64,000 nt of DNA, from the NCBI RefSeq assembly GCF_007750855.1, contig NZ_CP036291.1, positions 4,030,001-4,094,000 of the forward strand, in the 5' to 3' direction. A model generated the notes under the pieces. The model had not been told where the DNA came from, did not search any database, and saw only the letters and a list, made by a program, of their open reading frames with translations. Positions 55,109 to 64,000 of the stretch are shown piece by piece. Both the position numbers and the translations under genes were made by a program. The stretch is from Pirellulimonas nuda (GTDB taxonomy: Bacteria > Planctomycetota > Planctomycetia > Pirellulales > Lacipirellulaceae). Every line of letters begins with the position of its first letter. Position 1 is the first letter of the stretch.

Positions 55109-58100
55109 ATGACTGCGCTGTTGGTTCGGATTGCACGCGTGGCCGCTGGGGGGCCAGCGATGCAGGGCGCCGCCTGGTTGTTGGCAGTCTTGATGGCGGC
55201 CCCCGCAGCGGCGGCGGACGAGGTAGGGGGGGCCGAGCCCCCGGCGCCTCTGGTGCTGGGCGTTGTGCACGACTCCGAGGGCGCCCCGGTCGCTGGGGCG
55301 CGGCTGTGGCTCGTCGGGGGCAACTACGGCGCCCCCGAGTTGCTGGGCGAAACCACTTCGGACGCCGAGGGGGGTTTCGCGTTCACCTCGCTGCCGGCAG
55401 AGGACGCCGTCTTCGCCAATCCGGGGCAGCTCACCGTCTGGGCACGCCACGACGGCGCCGGCCTCGGCTGGTTCAATGGGCTGTACAACCACCGCCGGAC
55501 GCCGCTGAGCGTGGAGCTGGCGCCCAGCGCCGAGTGCCGTGGGCGGCTGAGCGATCCTGAGGGGGGGCCGATCGCCGGCGCCCAGGTCACACCACGCATA
55601 CTGCTTCGCACAGAGCTGGGCGTCGGCGGGGGCGACTACGGGCAGCTCCCCCCCGAATGGAGCCGAGAGAAGACCGTGACGACGGGGCCCGACGGGAGCT
55701 TCGCGATCCCGGGGCTGCCGACCACGGGCGCCCTGTCGGCCGGGGTGTCGAAGCCGGGCTACGGGCGCCCGACCGTGATGTGGAACCTGGGGGCGCCGGC
55801 GTCGCTGTCGTTGGCGCCGGCCGGATCGCTGGCGGGCTCGATCGCTTGGCACGGCGGCGAGCCCCCCGCCGGCCTCGACCCCGATAAGCCCGTCGGCACA
55901 TTGAATGTCTACGGCTACGTGCGGCGCGAGGGCAGCAACGTGAGCGTCAACGAGGAGGCGTCGATCCAAGCCGACGGCACGTTCCGGGTCGACGGGCTCC
56001 CCCCCGGCCAGTACCGCCTGTCGGCCGCGTTCGCCGCGGGGGTCGCTGCGCGGCCCGGCGCGGTGGTAGAGGTAAATGTTGAGCCCGGCCAGGCGACCCG
56101 CGGGGTCTCCCTGACTACCGAGCCGGGGGTCTGGCTGCGGGGCCGCGTGCTGGCTTTCGCCGACAAGCGGCCCGTCGGCGGGGCTACAGTGACGTACAAC
56201 AGGATCGAAGAGGGGCGGTCTACCCACGAAGGACAGTGCGTGACCGATCAAGATGGAGCGCATGCGGCGTTTGTGCGCGAAGGGACGTACCAGATCCAGG
56301 TGCTGCTGACCCCCGACCGGTACGTGCCACTCAACTCGAGCTTTCACTCCGGAGGCGATGCAAAGTCGCGTATGCCGCGGCTGGCGGTCGCGGCGGACAC
56401 CCAGTGGCCCGACCTGCTGTTGGACCCCGCCGGCGACCTGGCGATCGAGGTCGTGGACGAGGCGGGTCGGCCCGCGGCGGGCGCCGTCGTGCACGTCGTC
56501 TGCTCGGTGGGGGTGCAGGCGGAACTGCGGCGTTCGATCCAGAAGGCCGACGCCAGCGGCCGGTTCACGATCCGCGGCGTCGCGCTGAACGACACGCTGC
56601 CGATACGCGTCCGCACCCCGGACGCGATCAGCAAGCCGTCGCTGGTGGTCACTCCCGAAAAGGTGGCGCAGCCGCTGCGGGTCGAACTCTCTACGGCGCA
56701 CGGCTTCCGCTTCCGCTGCAAGGTGGTTGACCCGGAGGGCGAGCCGATCGCCGGCGCTACGATCCATTTTGGCACATCGTACCCCTACGCTACCAAGTGG
56801 CAGGGCCCAGGCGGCGGCGTGTCGGTTTCCGGGACGGCCGGAACCGCGACCACCGACGCCAGCGGCGAAGCCCAGAGCGACCTGCTGTGGAACGACCTGA
56901 ACTACTGGGTATCGGCGTCCGCCGAGGGCTACTCTTCCGCCGAGGCGCCGCAGGTGCACGGCATCTCCGAGGAGGTGCTGACGCTTAATCCGCTGGTGCT
57001 GGCCAAGGCCGCGCCCCCCACCACGGGAACAGTGGTGGGGGCAGACGGGGCGCCCTTGGGCGGCGTGCGGGTGTTTGCCGCCGGAAGCGAGTGGGGGCCC
57101 GCAGTACAGCTTACCGGCAGGTCGGGCGCGTTTCGGCTGGAGAAGACCGCCCCGGACGTACGCTGGGTGTTCGCGGATAAGGAGGGCTACCGCCTAGGGG
57201 GCGCGCGACTGCCCGACGACGGGTCGGCGGTGCGTATTGAGTTGCGGGCCGACGACGCCACGCCGGTCGGGTTGCCGGCCGTCCCTAGCCCCGACTTGCA
57301 GCAGCGGCGTGCGGCGGCGCGGGAACTGATCGAGCTCGCCTGGAAGCTGCCGACCGATCCCCGCAGCACGGCGCGGATGTCGCTGCTGGAAGGGATGACC
57401 CGGATCGACATCGAGCGGGCCGATGCGATGTCGGGCGAGGTAGACGGCGCGTTCGGCTACGTCGTTCGTAGCCAGGAGGCGCGCGACGTGATACGCGAAG
57501 ATCCACAGCGTGGGCTGACGCTGCTGATCGAAGCAAAGGCCGGGGGGCAACCTACGGTGATAGAGTTGGCCAAGCGGTTCGCGCGTTCGCCGCAGGTGGA
57601 GGAGCGGGGCCTGGCCCTGCCGCTGGCCAACATCGCCGCGCAGCGGGCCGAGGCCACGGGCGCCTCGTACGACTTCGCACGCGCGGCCATGCTGCAATCC
57701 CAGCTCGGGTTTCACGACGCCGCAGAGCTGATGGCGGCCAAGGCGTTTGCGGCGGTCGACAAGGAACCCAACCCGTCGCGCCAAGAAGCGGCCACCCAGT
57801 CCGCCGCGGCGGCCCTCGCCCCCTACGAGCTGGCGGGCGCGCTGGAGATGGCCAACATCGGTGACTCGGACTTCTCTCGGATCCGAGCACTGGCGCGCGT
57901 GGCGGTGGCCGCTGCGGTGACGGACCCCGACGCCGCGATCGCCGCCCTTGAGTCGCTCAAGGGGGACGCCAACGCCGTGACCTCGCGTGACCGGGGTCGG
58001 CTAAAGATCGCGATGCAGATCGTGGCGACCGACACCGCGGGCGCCGCGGCGCTGGTGCGCCGCTGCGAAGACGCCGGCAACCGCGCCCAGGCGCTGGGCT

Positions 58101-58690
58101 ACCTGGCGGTAGAAGTCGCCCCCGTCGACCAGCAACTCGCCTGGACGCTGATCGACGAGGCGCTCGCCATCCACCGCGGCTCGCCCGACGCCTACCAGGG
58201 GTACATCAACTACGGCCAAGCAGGCCCGTTCGCGGGGCTGTTGGCCTATCAAGCGTCGCTGGTCGGCTACCCCGACATGGAGAGCGTGGTGTGGCACGTG
58301 ATGGCCGCGGCGCGGGCGCAGGGCAGGAGCGTCCGCGGACAGGCTCGGCTCCAAGTGACGATTGGGACCGCCCGCTTCTTGGCGCTCGTCGATCCCGCCG
58401 CGGCCCGTGAACTGCTGCTGACCGTCGGCGAGCAGGAAGACCAGCTCCCACGCGGCGACGGGGGCGTGTCGCTGTACGACCAGTGGCTGCAAGCCTGGCT
58501 GCTGGTGGACTTCGCCCACGGGGCAGAGCTGCTCAAGCAAGACCTGCGGCGTCTGGCCGACGGCGGCAAGCAAGACCCGCTGCGGCACGGCCACGGCGGC
58601 GTGTTCCGCTTGCTGACGGCGCACCCCGAGGAGCGTGTTGAGATCGTCAACGACAGCGAGACCGGGCTGTGGAAGCTGGACGAGGAGTGA
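55109..58690 (+). CDS. Large secreted protein with carboxypeptidase-regulatory-like domains and helical C-terminus
   Basis: A 1193-residue protein. The ATG at 55109 has AAGGA seven bases before it and leads into a signal peptide (AAWLLAVLMAAPAAAA). About six to seven beta-sandwich carboxypeptidase-regulatory-like units fill residues ~48-730, recognised by repeated DxEGxPVAGA and FxxxxLPxGxY elements such as DSEGAPVAGARLWLVGG, DPEGGPIAGAQVTPRI and DEAGRPAAGAVVHVVC. The remaining ~450 residues are alpha-helical and Ala-rich, resembling a tetratricopeptide or HEAT solenoid. No catalytic motif is seen. An extracellular scaffold or adhesion role is possible. Confidence 0.85.
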   Translation: MTALLVRIARVAAGGPAMQGAAWLLAVLMAAPAAAADEVGGAEPPAPLVLGVVHDSEGAPVAGARLWLVGGNYGAPELLGETTSDAEGGFAFTSLPAEDAVFANPGQLTVWARHDGAGLGWFNGLYNHRRTPLSVELAPSAECRGRLSDPEGGPIAGAQVTPRILLRTELGVGGGDYGQLPPEWSREKTVTTGPDGSFAIPGLPTTGALSAGVSKPGYGRPTVMWNLGAPASLSLAPAGSLAGSIAWHGGEPPAGLDPDKPVGTLNVYGYVRREGSNVSVNEEASIQADGTFRVDGLPPGQYRLSAAFAAGVAARPGAVVEVNVEPGQATRGVSLTTEPGVWLRGRVLAFADKRPVGGATVTYNRIEEGRSTHEGQCVTDQDGAHAAFVREGTYQIQVLLTPDRYVPLNSSFHSGGDAKSRMPRLAVAADTQWPDLLLDPAGDLAIEVVDEAGRPAAGAVVHVVCSVGVQAELRRSIQKADASGRFTIRGVALNDTLPIRVRTPDAISKPSLVVTPEKVAQPLRVELSTAHGFRFRCKVVDPEGEPIAGATIHFGTSYPYATKWQGPGGGVSVSGTAGTATTDASGEAQSDLLWNDLNYWVSASAEGYSSAEAPQVHGISEEVLTLNPLVLAKAAPPTTGTVVGADGAPLGGVRVFAAGSEWGPAVQLTGRSGAFRLEKTAPDVRWVFADKEGYRLGGARLPDDGSAVRIELRADDATPVGLPAVPSPDLQQRRAAARELIELAWKLPTDPRSTARMSLLEGMTRIDIERADAMSGEVDGAFGYVVRSQEARDVIREDPQRGLTLLIEAKAGGQPTVIELAKRFARSPQVEERGLALPLANIAAQRAEATGASYDFARAAMLQSQLGFHDAAELMAAKAFAAVDKEPNPSRQEAATQSAAAALAPYELAGALEMANIGDSDFSRIRALARVAVAAAVTDPDAAIAALESLKGDANAVTSRDRGRLKIAMQIVATDTAGAAALVRRCEDAGNRAQALGYLAVEVAPVDQQLAWTLIDEALAIHRGSPDAYQGYINYGQAGPFAGLLAYQASLVGYPDMESVVWHVMAAARAQGRSVRGQARLQVTIGTARFLALVDPAAARELLLTVGEQEDQLPRGDGGVSLYDQWLQAWLLVDFAHGAELLKQDLRRLADGGKQDPLRHGHGGVFRLLTAHPEERVEIVNDSETGLWKLDEE

Positions 58691-58785
58691 GCCGCAATGC
58701 GGCCGGCGAGCGGCTGGGGTACCGAAGCGTCAGAGTTTCAGCTTGTACTTTATCCCCACCAAGACGGGCGCCGCCGGGCGCCGCG

Positions 58786-59658
58786 TCACTTGATCAGCTT
58801 CGCTTGCAAGAACGGCAGGATCTCGTCCCGGTACGCCTGTGGGTCGTACTCCAGCAAGTCAACGTGCCCGGCGCCGCGGAAGACGACGAGCTGCTTTGGA
58901 TCACGCGCGGCCTCGAACAAGCGGCGGGTTTCGTCGATGGGGGTGTGCAGATCCCGGTCGCCAGCCGCGATCAGGATCGGACAGCCCGCGTCGTCGACAA
59001 AATCGATGGGACGCAGGTCCGCGGGCGTGACGCCGAGCCTCGGCCCGAGCTGGCAGAGCAAGGCGGGGGCCACGGCGTACCGGCCCACGCCGAGCCGCAT
59101 GCCGACGCGGTCGTACACCGCGTCGGCTACCGTGGGATAAACCGACTCGACGACCATCGCGTCTACTCCAAGCGGGGACGCCAACAGGGCGGACGCGCCG
59201 CCCAATGATCGCCCGACGACGCCGATCTGGTGGCCTGGGCTTCTGAGCCTCACGAACGCGACCGCGGCCCGGACGTCGAGCTTCTCGAGATGCCCGAGGG
59301 TCAGCCGCTCGCCCGCGCTCTCGCCGTGCGCTTGGAAGTCGATCATCAAGACCGCAAAGCCCGCCTCGTGCAGCAGGGCCGCACGGCCGAGCATCGAGCG
59401 GCGGTCGCCGCGGATCGGGTGGAGCAGGACGACGGTCGCCGTCGCCCCGTCGGCCGGCACGAGCCACGCCGCCAGTTCAGAACCCGATGACGAGGCGATG
59501 CGGAGCGTTTCGACGGGCAGGTCGGCGGGAGGGGGCCCGACCGGCCGATTCGCTGCCGCGACGAGCGACCCGCCAACCACCCACGCCCCGACGGCAAAGG
59601 ACAGCATTAGCACCAATGCGACCACGGCGACACAGCGGCGGTAGCGTCTTGGCTTCAT
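58786..59658 (-). CDS. Alpha/beta-hydrolase with N-terminal membrane anchor
   Basis: A 290-residue protein. One hydrophobic helix (about 9-34) anchors or exports it. The hydrolase core has VVLLHPIRGDRRSM (oxyanion region), the nucleophile Ser151 in VVGRSLGGASAL, Asp in ILIAAGDRDLHTP and His in FRGAGHVDLLEYDP, so the triad is complete. The closest general relatives are BAAT/dienelactone-type peptidase-like hydrolases. Substrate unknown. Confidence 0.88.
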   Translation of the reverse strand: MKPRRYRRCVAVVALVLMLSFAVGAWVVGGSLVAAANRPVGPPPADLPVETLRIASSSGSELAAWLVPADGATATVVLLHPIRGDRRSMLGRAALLHEAGFAVLMIDFQAHGESAGERLTLGHLEKLDVRAAVAFVRLRSPGHQIGVVGRSLGGASALLASPLGVDAMVVESVYPTVADAVYDRVGMRLGVGRYAVAPALLCQLGPRLGVTPADLRPIDFVDDAGCPILIAAGDRDLHTPIDETRRLFEAARDPKQLVVFRGAGHVDLLEYDPQAYRDEILPFLQAKLIK

Positions 59659-59786
59659 GCTATAGCGGTATCCGGGCGCGGACGGTTCTGTCGGGCTAAA
59701 GGGCTGGTCGGGAGCGGCGGCCGGTAGCCCGTTCCACCAACCTCAAGCGAGCCGGACATCCCGCGCCGCCGCCGGGCCCCCCTGCC

Positions 59787-62165
59787 CTACTCTCCACTCC
59801 ACGTAAACGTCTCCCCCTTCGCGAGCTCCTTCTCCACGACCTTGGCGCCGTACCGCAGCTTCAGCGGGTTTCCGTTTAGCGAGCGGATCTTGGCCGTGGC
59901 TAGTTTGCCGTCTTTCCAGTCGATGTCGACCTCGAAGCCGCCGCGTGCGCGGAGGCCTTGGACCGAGCCCTCGGGCCACGCCTGGGGGAGCGCCGGGAGG
60001 AGTTGGACCTCGCCGGCGTGGCTTTGGAGCAGCATCTCGGCGATCGCGGCGGCGCCGCCGAAGTTGCCGTCGATCTGGAACGGGGGGTGGGTGTCGAACA
60101 GGTTGGGCAGGGTCCCCTTCTTCAGCAGGTTGCTCAACAGCAGGTGGGCGCGGTCGCCGTCCTGAAAGCGGGCCCAGAAGTTCACCTTCCACGCCATGCT
60201 CCAGCCGGTGCCGCCGTCGCCCCGCCCTTCCAGCGACTTCCTGGCGGCCGCGAACAGCTCGGGCGTGCCGGTGGGGGTGATCTGCCGCCCCGGGTGCAGG
60301 CCGAACAGGTGCGACGTGTGCCGGTGCTTGGGGTCCTTCTCGCGGTAGTCTTCCACCCACTCCTGCAGGCGCCCCGTCCTGGGGCTGATCTGCAGCGGCG
60401 CCAGCTTCTCCAGAGCGGCTTCTACCTCCGCGCGGAACTCCGGGTCGAAATCGCCGTCGGGGCCAATGGCTTCGTTCGCTTCAAGCACGCCGGTAAACAG
60501 GTCGTGGACGATCTCGAGGTCCATCGTGGCCGCGTACGTGAACACCGACTGCGATCCGTCCGCCTTGATGAAGGCGTTCTCGGGCGAGTGGGACGGGTTG
60601 GTGACCAGCCGGCCCGCGACGGGGGTCCCCTGCGGGGCCTCGATCAGGAAGTCGAGGATGAACCGCGCCGCCCCCTTCATCATCGGGTAGCCGCGTTCGA
60701 CCAGGAACTCTCGATCCCCGCTGAAGCGGTAGTACTCCATCAGGTCGCGCGTGGCCCAGGCGGCGCCCAGCGGCCAGATGCCGTGCACGCCGTCGGCCGG
60801 GGGGGTGAAGCCGTAGTTGTCGGAGAGGTGGTGCAGCACCCAGCCGCGGGCGCCGTAGTGAACGTCGGCCGTCTCCTCGCCGAAGGGGACGAGGGTTTCG
60901 AGGAAGTCGAAGTAGGGCTCGTGGCACTCGGCGAGATTGCAGGTCTGCGCCGGCCAGTAGTTCATCTGCACGTTGATGTTGAAGTGGTAGTCGCTGTGCC
61001 AGGGGGCGTCGTAGTGCTGACACCACTTGCCCTGCAGGTTGGCCGGCAGGCCGCCGGGTCGCGAGCTGCTGATCAACAGGTAGCGGCCGAACTGGAAGTA
61101 GAGCGCCTCGAGCTGGGGATCGCTGGCGCCGCGGCTCACGGCGCGCAGGCGCTCGTCGGTGGGCCGCTGGGCGGCGTCGGCCCCGCCGAGGCTGAGTTTG
61201 ACGCGGTCGAATAGTTTCTTGTAGTCGGCGACGTGCGCGGCGCGCAGCGCGTCATAATCTTTCGCCTTTGCGGCGCTCAGGGCGGCGTCGCAGCGCGCCG
61301 TGGCGTCTGCGGAGAGGTCGCTTGGGTTGACGTAGCTGGTCGCCCCCGCCAGCAACAGGGTGGCCTCGTCGGCGTTTGAAACGGCCAGCGAGTCGCCCGA
61401 AGCGACGACAGTGCCGCCGCTGACGATCGGCAGCAGTTGCGCCTCGTAATCGACGCCCAGTTTGCCGCGCAGGATCAGGCGGCCGCGTGCGTCTACCTCC
61501 GACTCGGCGCCGTCGCGAGCAAAGCGGGCCTTGAAGCTCACCTTCCCCGGTTGGTCTGCGGTGAGGCGGACCACGATCACCTGGTCGGGGGCGCTCACGA
61601 ACACTTCGCGCGTGTACTGCACGCCGTCCACTCGGTAGCGGACGCTCGCCACGCCGGTGGTGAGGTCTAGGTCGCGCCGGTAGCCGGCCACGGCGCCTGC
61701 CGGGGGAGAAAACTCCAAGAACAAGTCGCCCAGTGTCTGGTACGACTTGACCCGGCTGGGGCTCCCCATCATCCTCCGGCCGGCGAGCCTGGCGGCCTCG
61801 TCGTTCTTGCCTTCAAAGAGGAGACGGCGGACCTCTGGCAGTGCGGCCAGGGCCTCGGGGTTGTTGGGGTCTTGGGGGACGCCGTCCCAGACCGACTCTT
61901 CATTGAACTGGATGCGTTCTCGATCGATCCCGCCGAACACCATCGCCGCGAGTCGCCCGTTGCCCACGGGGAGCGCCTCGGTTTCCCACTTGGTGGCGGG
62001 CTTGCGGTACCACAGCGTCAGGGGCTCGGCCGGCGGGGGGGCGTCGTCGGTGAAGCGGAAATCCGCGGTGGGATTGTTGGCCTCTGAGGGGGGAGGGGTC
62101 TTCGCCAACAGGGTTCCCGCCGCGGCGCACCCGGCGGCCAGCAGCGCAAGAGCGGTTCTATTCAT
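59787..62165 (-). CDS. GH95 family alpha-L-fucosidase / alpha-L-galactosidase, secreted
   Basis: A 792-residue protein. ATG 62165 starts a signal peptide ([17 protein letters not shown]); the frame is open 11 codons further. GH95 is clear from [36 protein letters not shown] and [12 protein letters not shown], and from the catalytic-region motifs [17 protein letters not shown] (the two Asn), [11 protein letters not shown] (acid Glu) and FQIDGNFGG (Asp). Together with the L-fucose-type operon and sulfatase at 41-46 kb it suggests release of fucose from algal or plant glycans. Confidence 0.93.
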   Translation of the reverse strand: MNRTALALLAAGCAAAGTLLAKTPPPSEANNPTADFRFTDDAPPPAEPLTLWYRKPATKWETEALPVGNGRLAAMVFGGIDRERIQFNEESVWDGVPQDPNNPEALAALPEVRRLLFEGKNDEAARLAGRRMMGSPSRVKSYQTLGDLFLEFSPPAGAVAGYRRDLDLTTGVASVRYRVDGVQYTREVFVSAPDQVIVVRLTADQPGKVSFKARFARDGAESEVDARGRLILRGKLGVDYEAQLLPIVSGGTVVASGDSLAVSNADEATLLLAGATSYVNPSDLSADATARCDAALSAAKAKDYDALRAAHVADYKKLFDRVKLSLGGADAAQRPTDERLRAVSRGASDPQLEALYFQFGRYLLISSSRPGGLPANLQGKWCQHYDAPWHSDYHFNINVQMNYWPAQTCNLAECHEPYFDFLETLVPFGEETADVHYGARGWVLHHLSDNYGFTPPADGVHGIWPLGAAWATRDLMEYYRFSGDREFLVERGYPMMKGAARFILDFLIEAPQGTPVAGRLVTNPSHSPENAFIKADGSQSVFTYAATMDLEIVHDLFTGVLEANEAIGPDGDFDPEFRAEVEAALEKLAPLQISPRTGRLQEWVEDYREKDPKHRHTSHLFGLHPGRQITPTGTPELFAAARKSLEGRGDGGTGWSMAWKVNFWARFQDGDRAHLLLSNLLKKGTLPNLFDTHPPFQIDGNFGGAAAIAEMLLQSHAGEVQLLPALPQAWPEGSVQGLRARGGFEVDIDWKDGKLATAKIRSLNGNPLKLRYGAKVVEKELAKGETFTWSGE

Positions 62166-62390
62166 ACTTATTCCGCCAACGGCGCCCAAGAGTTGCATTG
62201 ATCAATGTCGCGAAAGAGATGTGCCTGACGAGAACGGCGTGGCCGGCAAAGCGGCGTGAACCTCGCCGCGTGCCGCACGGGCGCCGGAGACCTGCAACGC
62301 GTGTTGCGCTGGGGCCCAGCGGCCTTGCCGTGCCGCTAGTCTATCGCCCCGCGTGCTCGGGTTCAATCAACGCGTGTCAGACGGCCGGGG

Positions 62391-64000
62391 CTACTTCGCG
62401 GCCTTGACGTCGTCCGCCACGGCGCCCGCTTCGGCGCCCCCTTCTGGGGCCTGCTTGGCGAACCCGCCGAGGTAGGCGATGGTCCGCGCCACGGTGTTGG
62501 CCTCCCAGTACCACTGCAGGGCTTGGAGTTGCTCGCCCTGATCGCCCCCGCGTAGCATCCCCGCCGAGACGTAATCGAACACCACGTCGGAGGGGTCGAC
62601 GTCTTCGTTTCTCAGAAGCTGGATGTTCCGGCGCGTCTGGTCTTCGGCGAAGTCGAGCATGTACTTCAGCGGCGCGTCGCGCTTGACGTCGACGATATAG
62701 CCTTCGTCGTCCATTTCTACCCCCAGCGAGTAGTGGTTGGCCACCAGCGACGACGACAGCGTGTAGGTGCGGATCGCGAGGGCCAGCCGCGCGAGCGACA
62801 GTTGATCTCCCTCGAACTCGCGGAACATTTCTGCTTGGGAGAACTGCTGGGCGCCCCACGCCAGCAGGTACTGCTCGTCCTTGCTGAGCATGGCGTCCTT
62901 GGCGCGGGAGTAGGTGACCCCCGCCCCGTCGGCCGCTTGGTCGATCACCAGCTTCTCGAACTGGTTCAGGTTCGCCTGGGCGGCGCGGCGGAAAAAGTCC
63001 GCCGTCGCCTCCAGGGGCATCGAAGCCGGGGTGGCGCGCCCCTCGACGCGGCTGGCCAGGTCGAGCACGTCTTCGACGTAGTCGTAATCGGCGGCGGCCA
63101 TCTGCATGTAATAGACCGCCTCGAGGATCCGCTCCAACTCTACGTCGTCTTCCTCGGTCACCCGTGTGAGGATCGGCTTTTCGAGCTTCCCGCTCAGCAT
63201 CAGGTTCCCGAGGTTCTCGTAGGTGATCCCTTCGGTCAGGCTCATGTAGGCGTAGATCGTGGTCCCCAGGGCGCCGAGCGTGCGGGGCGACGCGTTCTTC
63301 AGCCGGTCGATCGCCATGCGGCGCTTCATCGGCGCCTGGGCGAACAGGCGGGCGTACTCGATGGCCCCCTCGCGGCCGCGGTCATTGTCGACCCAGATCG
63401 TCCGGGCGACTTCATTGGCCAGCGCCGCCGAGCTGGCGGCTTCGGTGATGGCCACCAGCGCCGCCGGGGCCACCCCTTGTGCGAGATGGTCGTCTACATT
63501 TTCCTCCACCTCGCGCGCCCACTCCATCATCGCCTCGGTGTACTCGCTCTTGTGGTCTTCCGGAATGCGGTCGTACTCGGCCGCCTCTTCGCGGAAGCGG
63601 AGCCGCCACTTGCTGGTGATGATCTTTGCCTGTTGGTAGCTGGCGTTCCCCAGCGTCGGCACGGGCGCGGGGGCGGGGCGCGGGAGCTCCGATCCGGTCG
63701 CCAGGCGGTAGGCCTCGTAGATGTCGCCCACGGCGCGGAGCTCGATGCCGCGGTCGGCGGCCCGCTGGAACAGGTCGACGTCGCGGCCGAGGGTTTCGTC
63801 GCGGTCGTTGCGCATGCCGTAGGGGATCAGCACCAGCCGCATGCCCGCCGCGGCGGCGCCGTCGATCTTGTGGGGCACGCCCCCCACGGGGCCGATGGTG
63901 CCGTCGGGGTTGATGGTGCCGGTCATCGCCACGTCGCTCAGCACCTTGTCTCCGCGCAGCGCGGCCAGCACGCCGACGGTGGTCAGGGCGCCGGCGCTGG
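62391..64000 (-). CDS. Lon-type (S16) peptidase domain protein with long helical C-terminus, N-terminus outside window
   Basis: The visible part is 536 residues and continues beyond the window edge. At its first residues is SAGALTTVGVLAALRGDKVL, with the S-A-G of the Lon catalytic serine. The catalytic Lys follows in IGPVGGVPHKIDGAAAAGM, a standard Ser-Lys dyad arrangement. After the peptidase (~100 residues) come ~400 residues of charged alpha helix (AKIITSKWRLRFREEAAEY and onward) unlike any Lon part I know. There is no ATPase domain in the visible portion. A GTG at 63971 is not a real start, since the frame and domain continue upstream. Confidence 0.82.
   Translation of the reverse strand, partial: SAGALTTVGVLAALRGDKVLSDVAMTGTINPDGTIGPVGGVPHKIDGAAAAGMRLVLIPYGMRNDRDETLGRDVDLFQRAADRGIELRAVGDIYEAYRLATGSELPRPAPAPVPTLGNASYQQAKIITSKWRLRFREEAAEYDRIPEDHKSEYTEAMMEWAREVEENVDDHLAQGVAPAALVAITEAASSAALANEVARTIWVDNDRGREGAIEYARLFAQAPMKRRMAIDRLKNASPRTLGALGTTIYAYMSLTEGITYENLGNLMLSGKLEKPILTRVTEEDDVELERILEAVYYMQMAAADYDYVEDVLDLASRVEGRATPASMPLEATADFFRRAAQANLNQFEKLVIDQAADGAGVTYSRAKDAMLSKDEQYLLAWGAQQFSQAEMFREFEGDQLSLARLALAIRTYTLSSSLVANHYSLGVEMDDEGYIVDVKRDAPLKYMLDFAEDQTRRNIQLLRNEDVDPSDVVFDYVSAGMLRGGDQGEQLQALQWYWEANTVARTIAYLGGFAKQAPEGGAEAGAVADDVKAAK

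Noticed and set aside
55061-56959. A 632-codon antisense frame over the large secreted gene
   Set aside because: No domain and shadow composition; the plus-strand gene has a ribosome binding site, signal peptide and repeated domains.
1-64000. tRNA, rRNA, riboswitch, integrase or attachment sites
   Set aside because: I looked for tRNA T-loop motifs, rRNA-like segments, transposases and integrases on both strands by eye and found none that could be supported.

Overview
The window is GC-rich, densely coded bacterial DNA. It most likely comes from a marine planctomycete of the order Pirellulales, and a Lacipirellulaceae-like member is my best guess. The grounds are a DUF1587/1592/1588-type cytochrome protein paired with a DUF1552 protein, LEPR-XLL-type N-termini (PLEDRRLLA), a PEP-CTERM tail, dockerin-like GDYNNDG..DAADY repeats on polysaccharide lyases, several Tat-exported Gfo/Idh/MocA oxidoreductases, an S1 sulfatase and FGE-fold proteins. 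No rRNA, tRNA, CRISPR array, insertion sequence or prophage was found.

Layout. (1) 1-15.9 kb is a pectin / rhamnogalacturonan-I locus: a partial and a complete paralogous Gfo/Idh/MocA oxidoreductase, a PL1 pectate lyase, a decayed surface-protein gene, two PL11 rhamnogalacturonan lyases, a GH106 rhamnosidase and a GH51 arabinofuranosidase. (2) 16.3-16.6 kb holds a structured intergenic repeat; a second copy lies at 54.1-54.4 kb. (3) 16.6-28.0 kb is a nitrate and NO module: an Rrf2/NsrR-like regulator divergent from hmp and ric, then nap genes (napD, napA, a duplicated tetraheme NapB, a 4x[4Fe-4S] protein and a small unknown) divergent from a tetraheme lipoprotein / NrfC-like / NrfD-like quinol dehydrogenase. 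No NapC or NapH is present. (4) 28.3-31.5 kb has an NCS1-type permease broken by an in-frame TAA, coupled to mannitol 2-dehydrogenase. (5) 31.6-35.3 kb is a tight four-gene operon: radical SAM/SPASM, HemG/CgoX-like oxidase, YwiC-like protein and cupin. It looks heme-related and may serve the cytochromes of region 3.

(6) 35.4-39.0 kb is a Tat-exported sugar-oxidoreduction operon (TIM-barrel epimerase-like, Gfo/Idh/MocA, FGE-fold). (7) 39.3-45.8 kb has an HD/nucleotidyltransferase protein, a DHDPS-family aldolase, and an aldo/keto reductase - FucU/RbsD - lactonase operon that reads as the start of a non-phosphorylating L-fucose pathway, followed by a sulfatase. With the GH95 enzyme at 59.8-62.2 kb this suggests use of sulfated fucose-containing glycans. 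(8) 46.1-49.9 kb is the planctomycetal cytochrome/DUF1552 pair. (9) 50-64 kb has mixed genes: an ankyrin protein next to a CACGGAT inverted repeat, Sua5/TsaC, MarC, a large secreted multi-domain protein, an alpha/beta hydrolase, GH95, and a Lon-type peptidase cut by the window edge.

Tight coupling by ATGA or TGATG overlaps is common and supports several start choices. The observations most worth following are the twin GGACA-rich intergenic elements, the duplicated tetraheme NapB within a NapC-less nap system, the radical SAM-HemG-YwiC-cupin operon, and the premature stop in the NCS1 permease.
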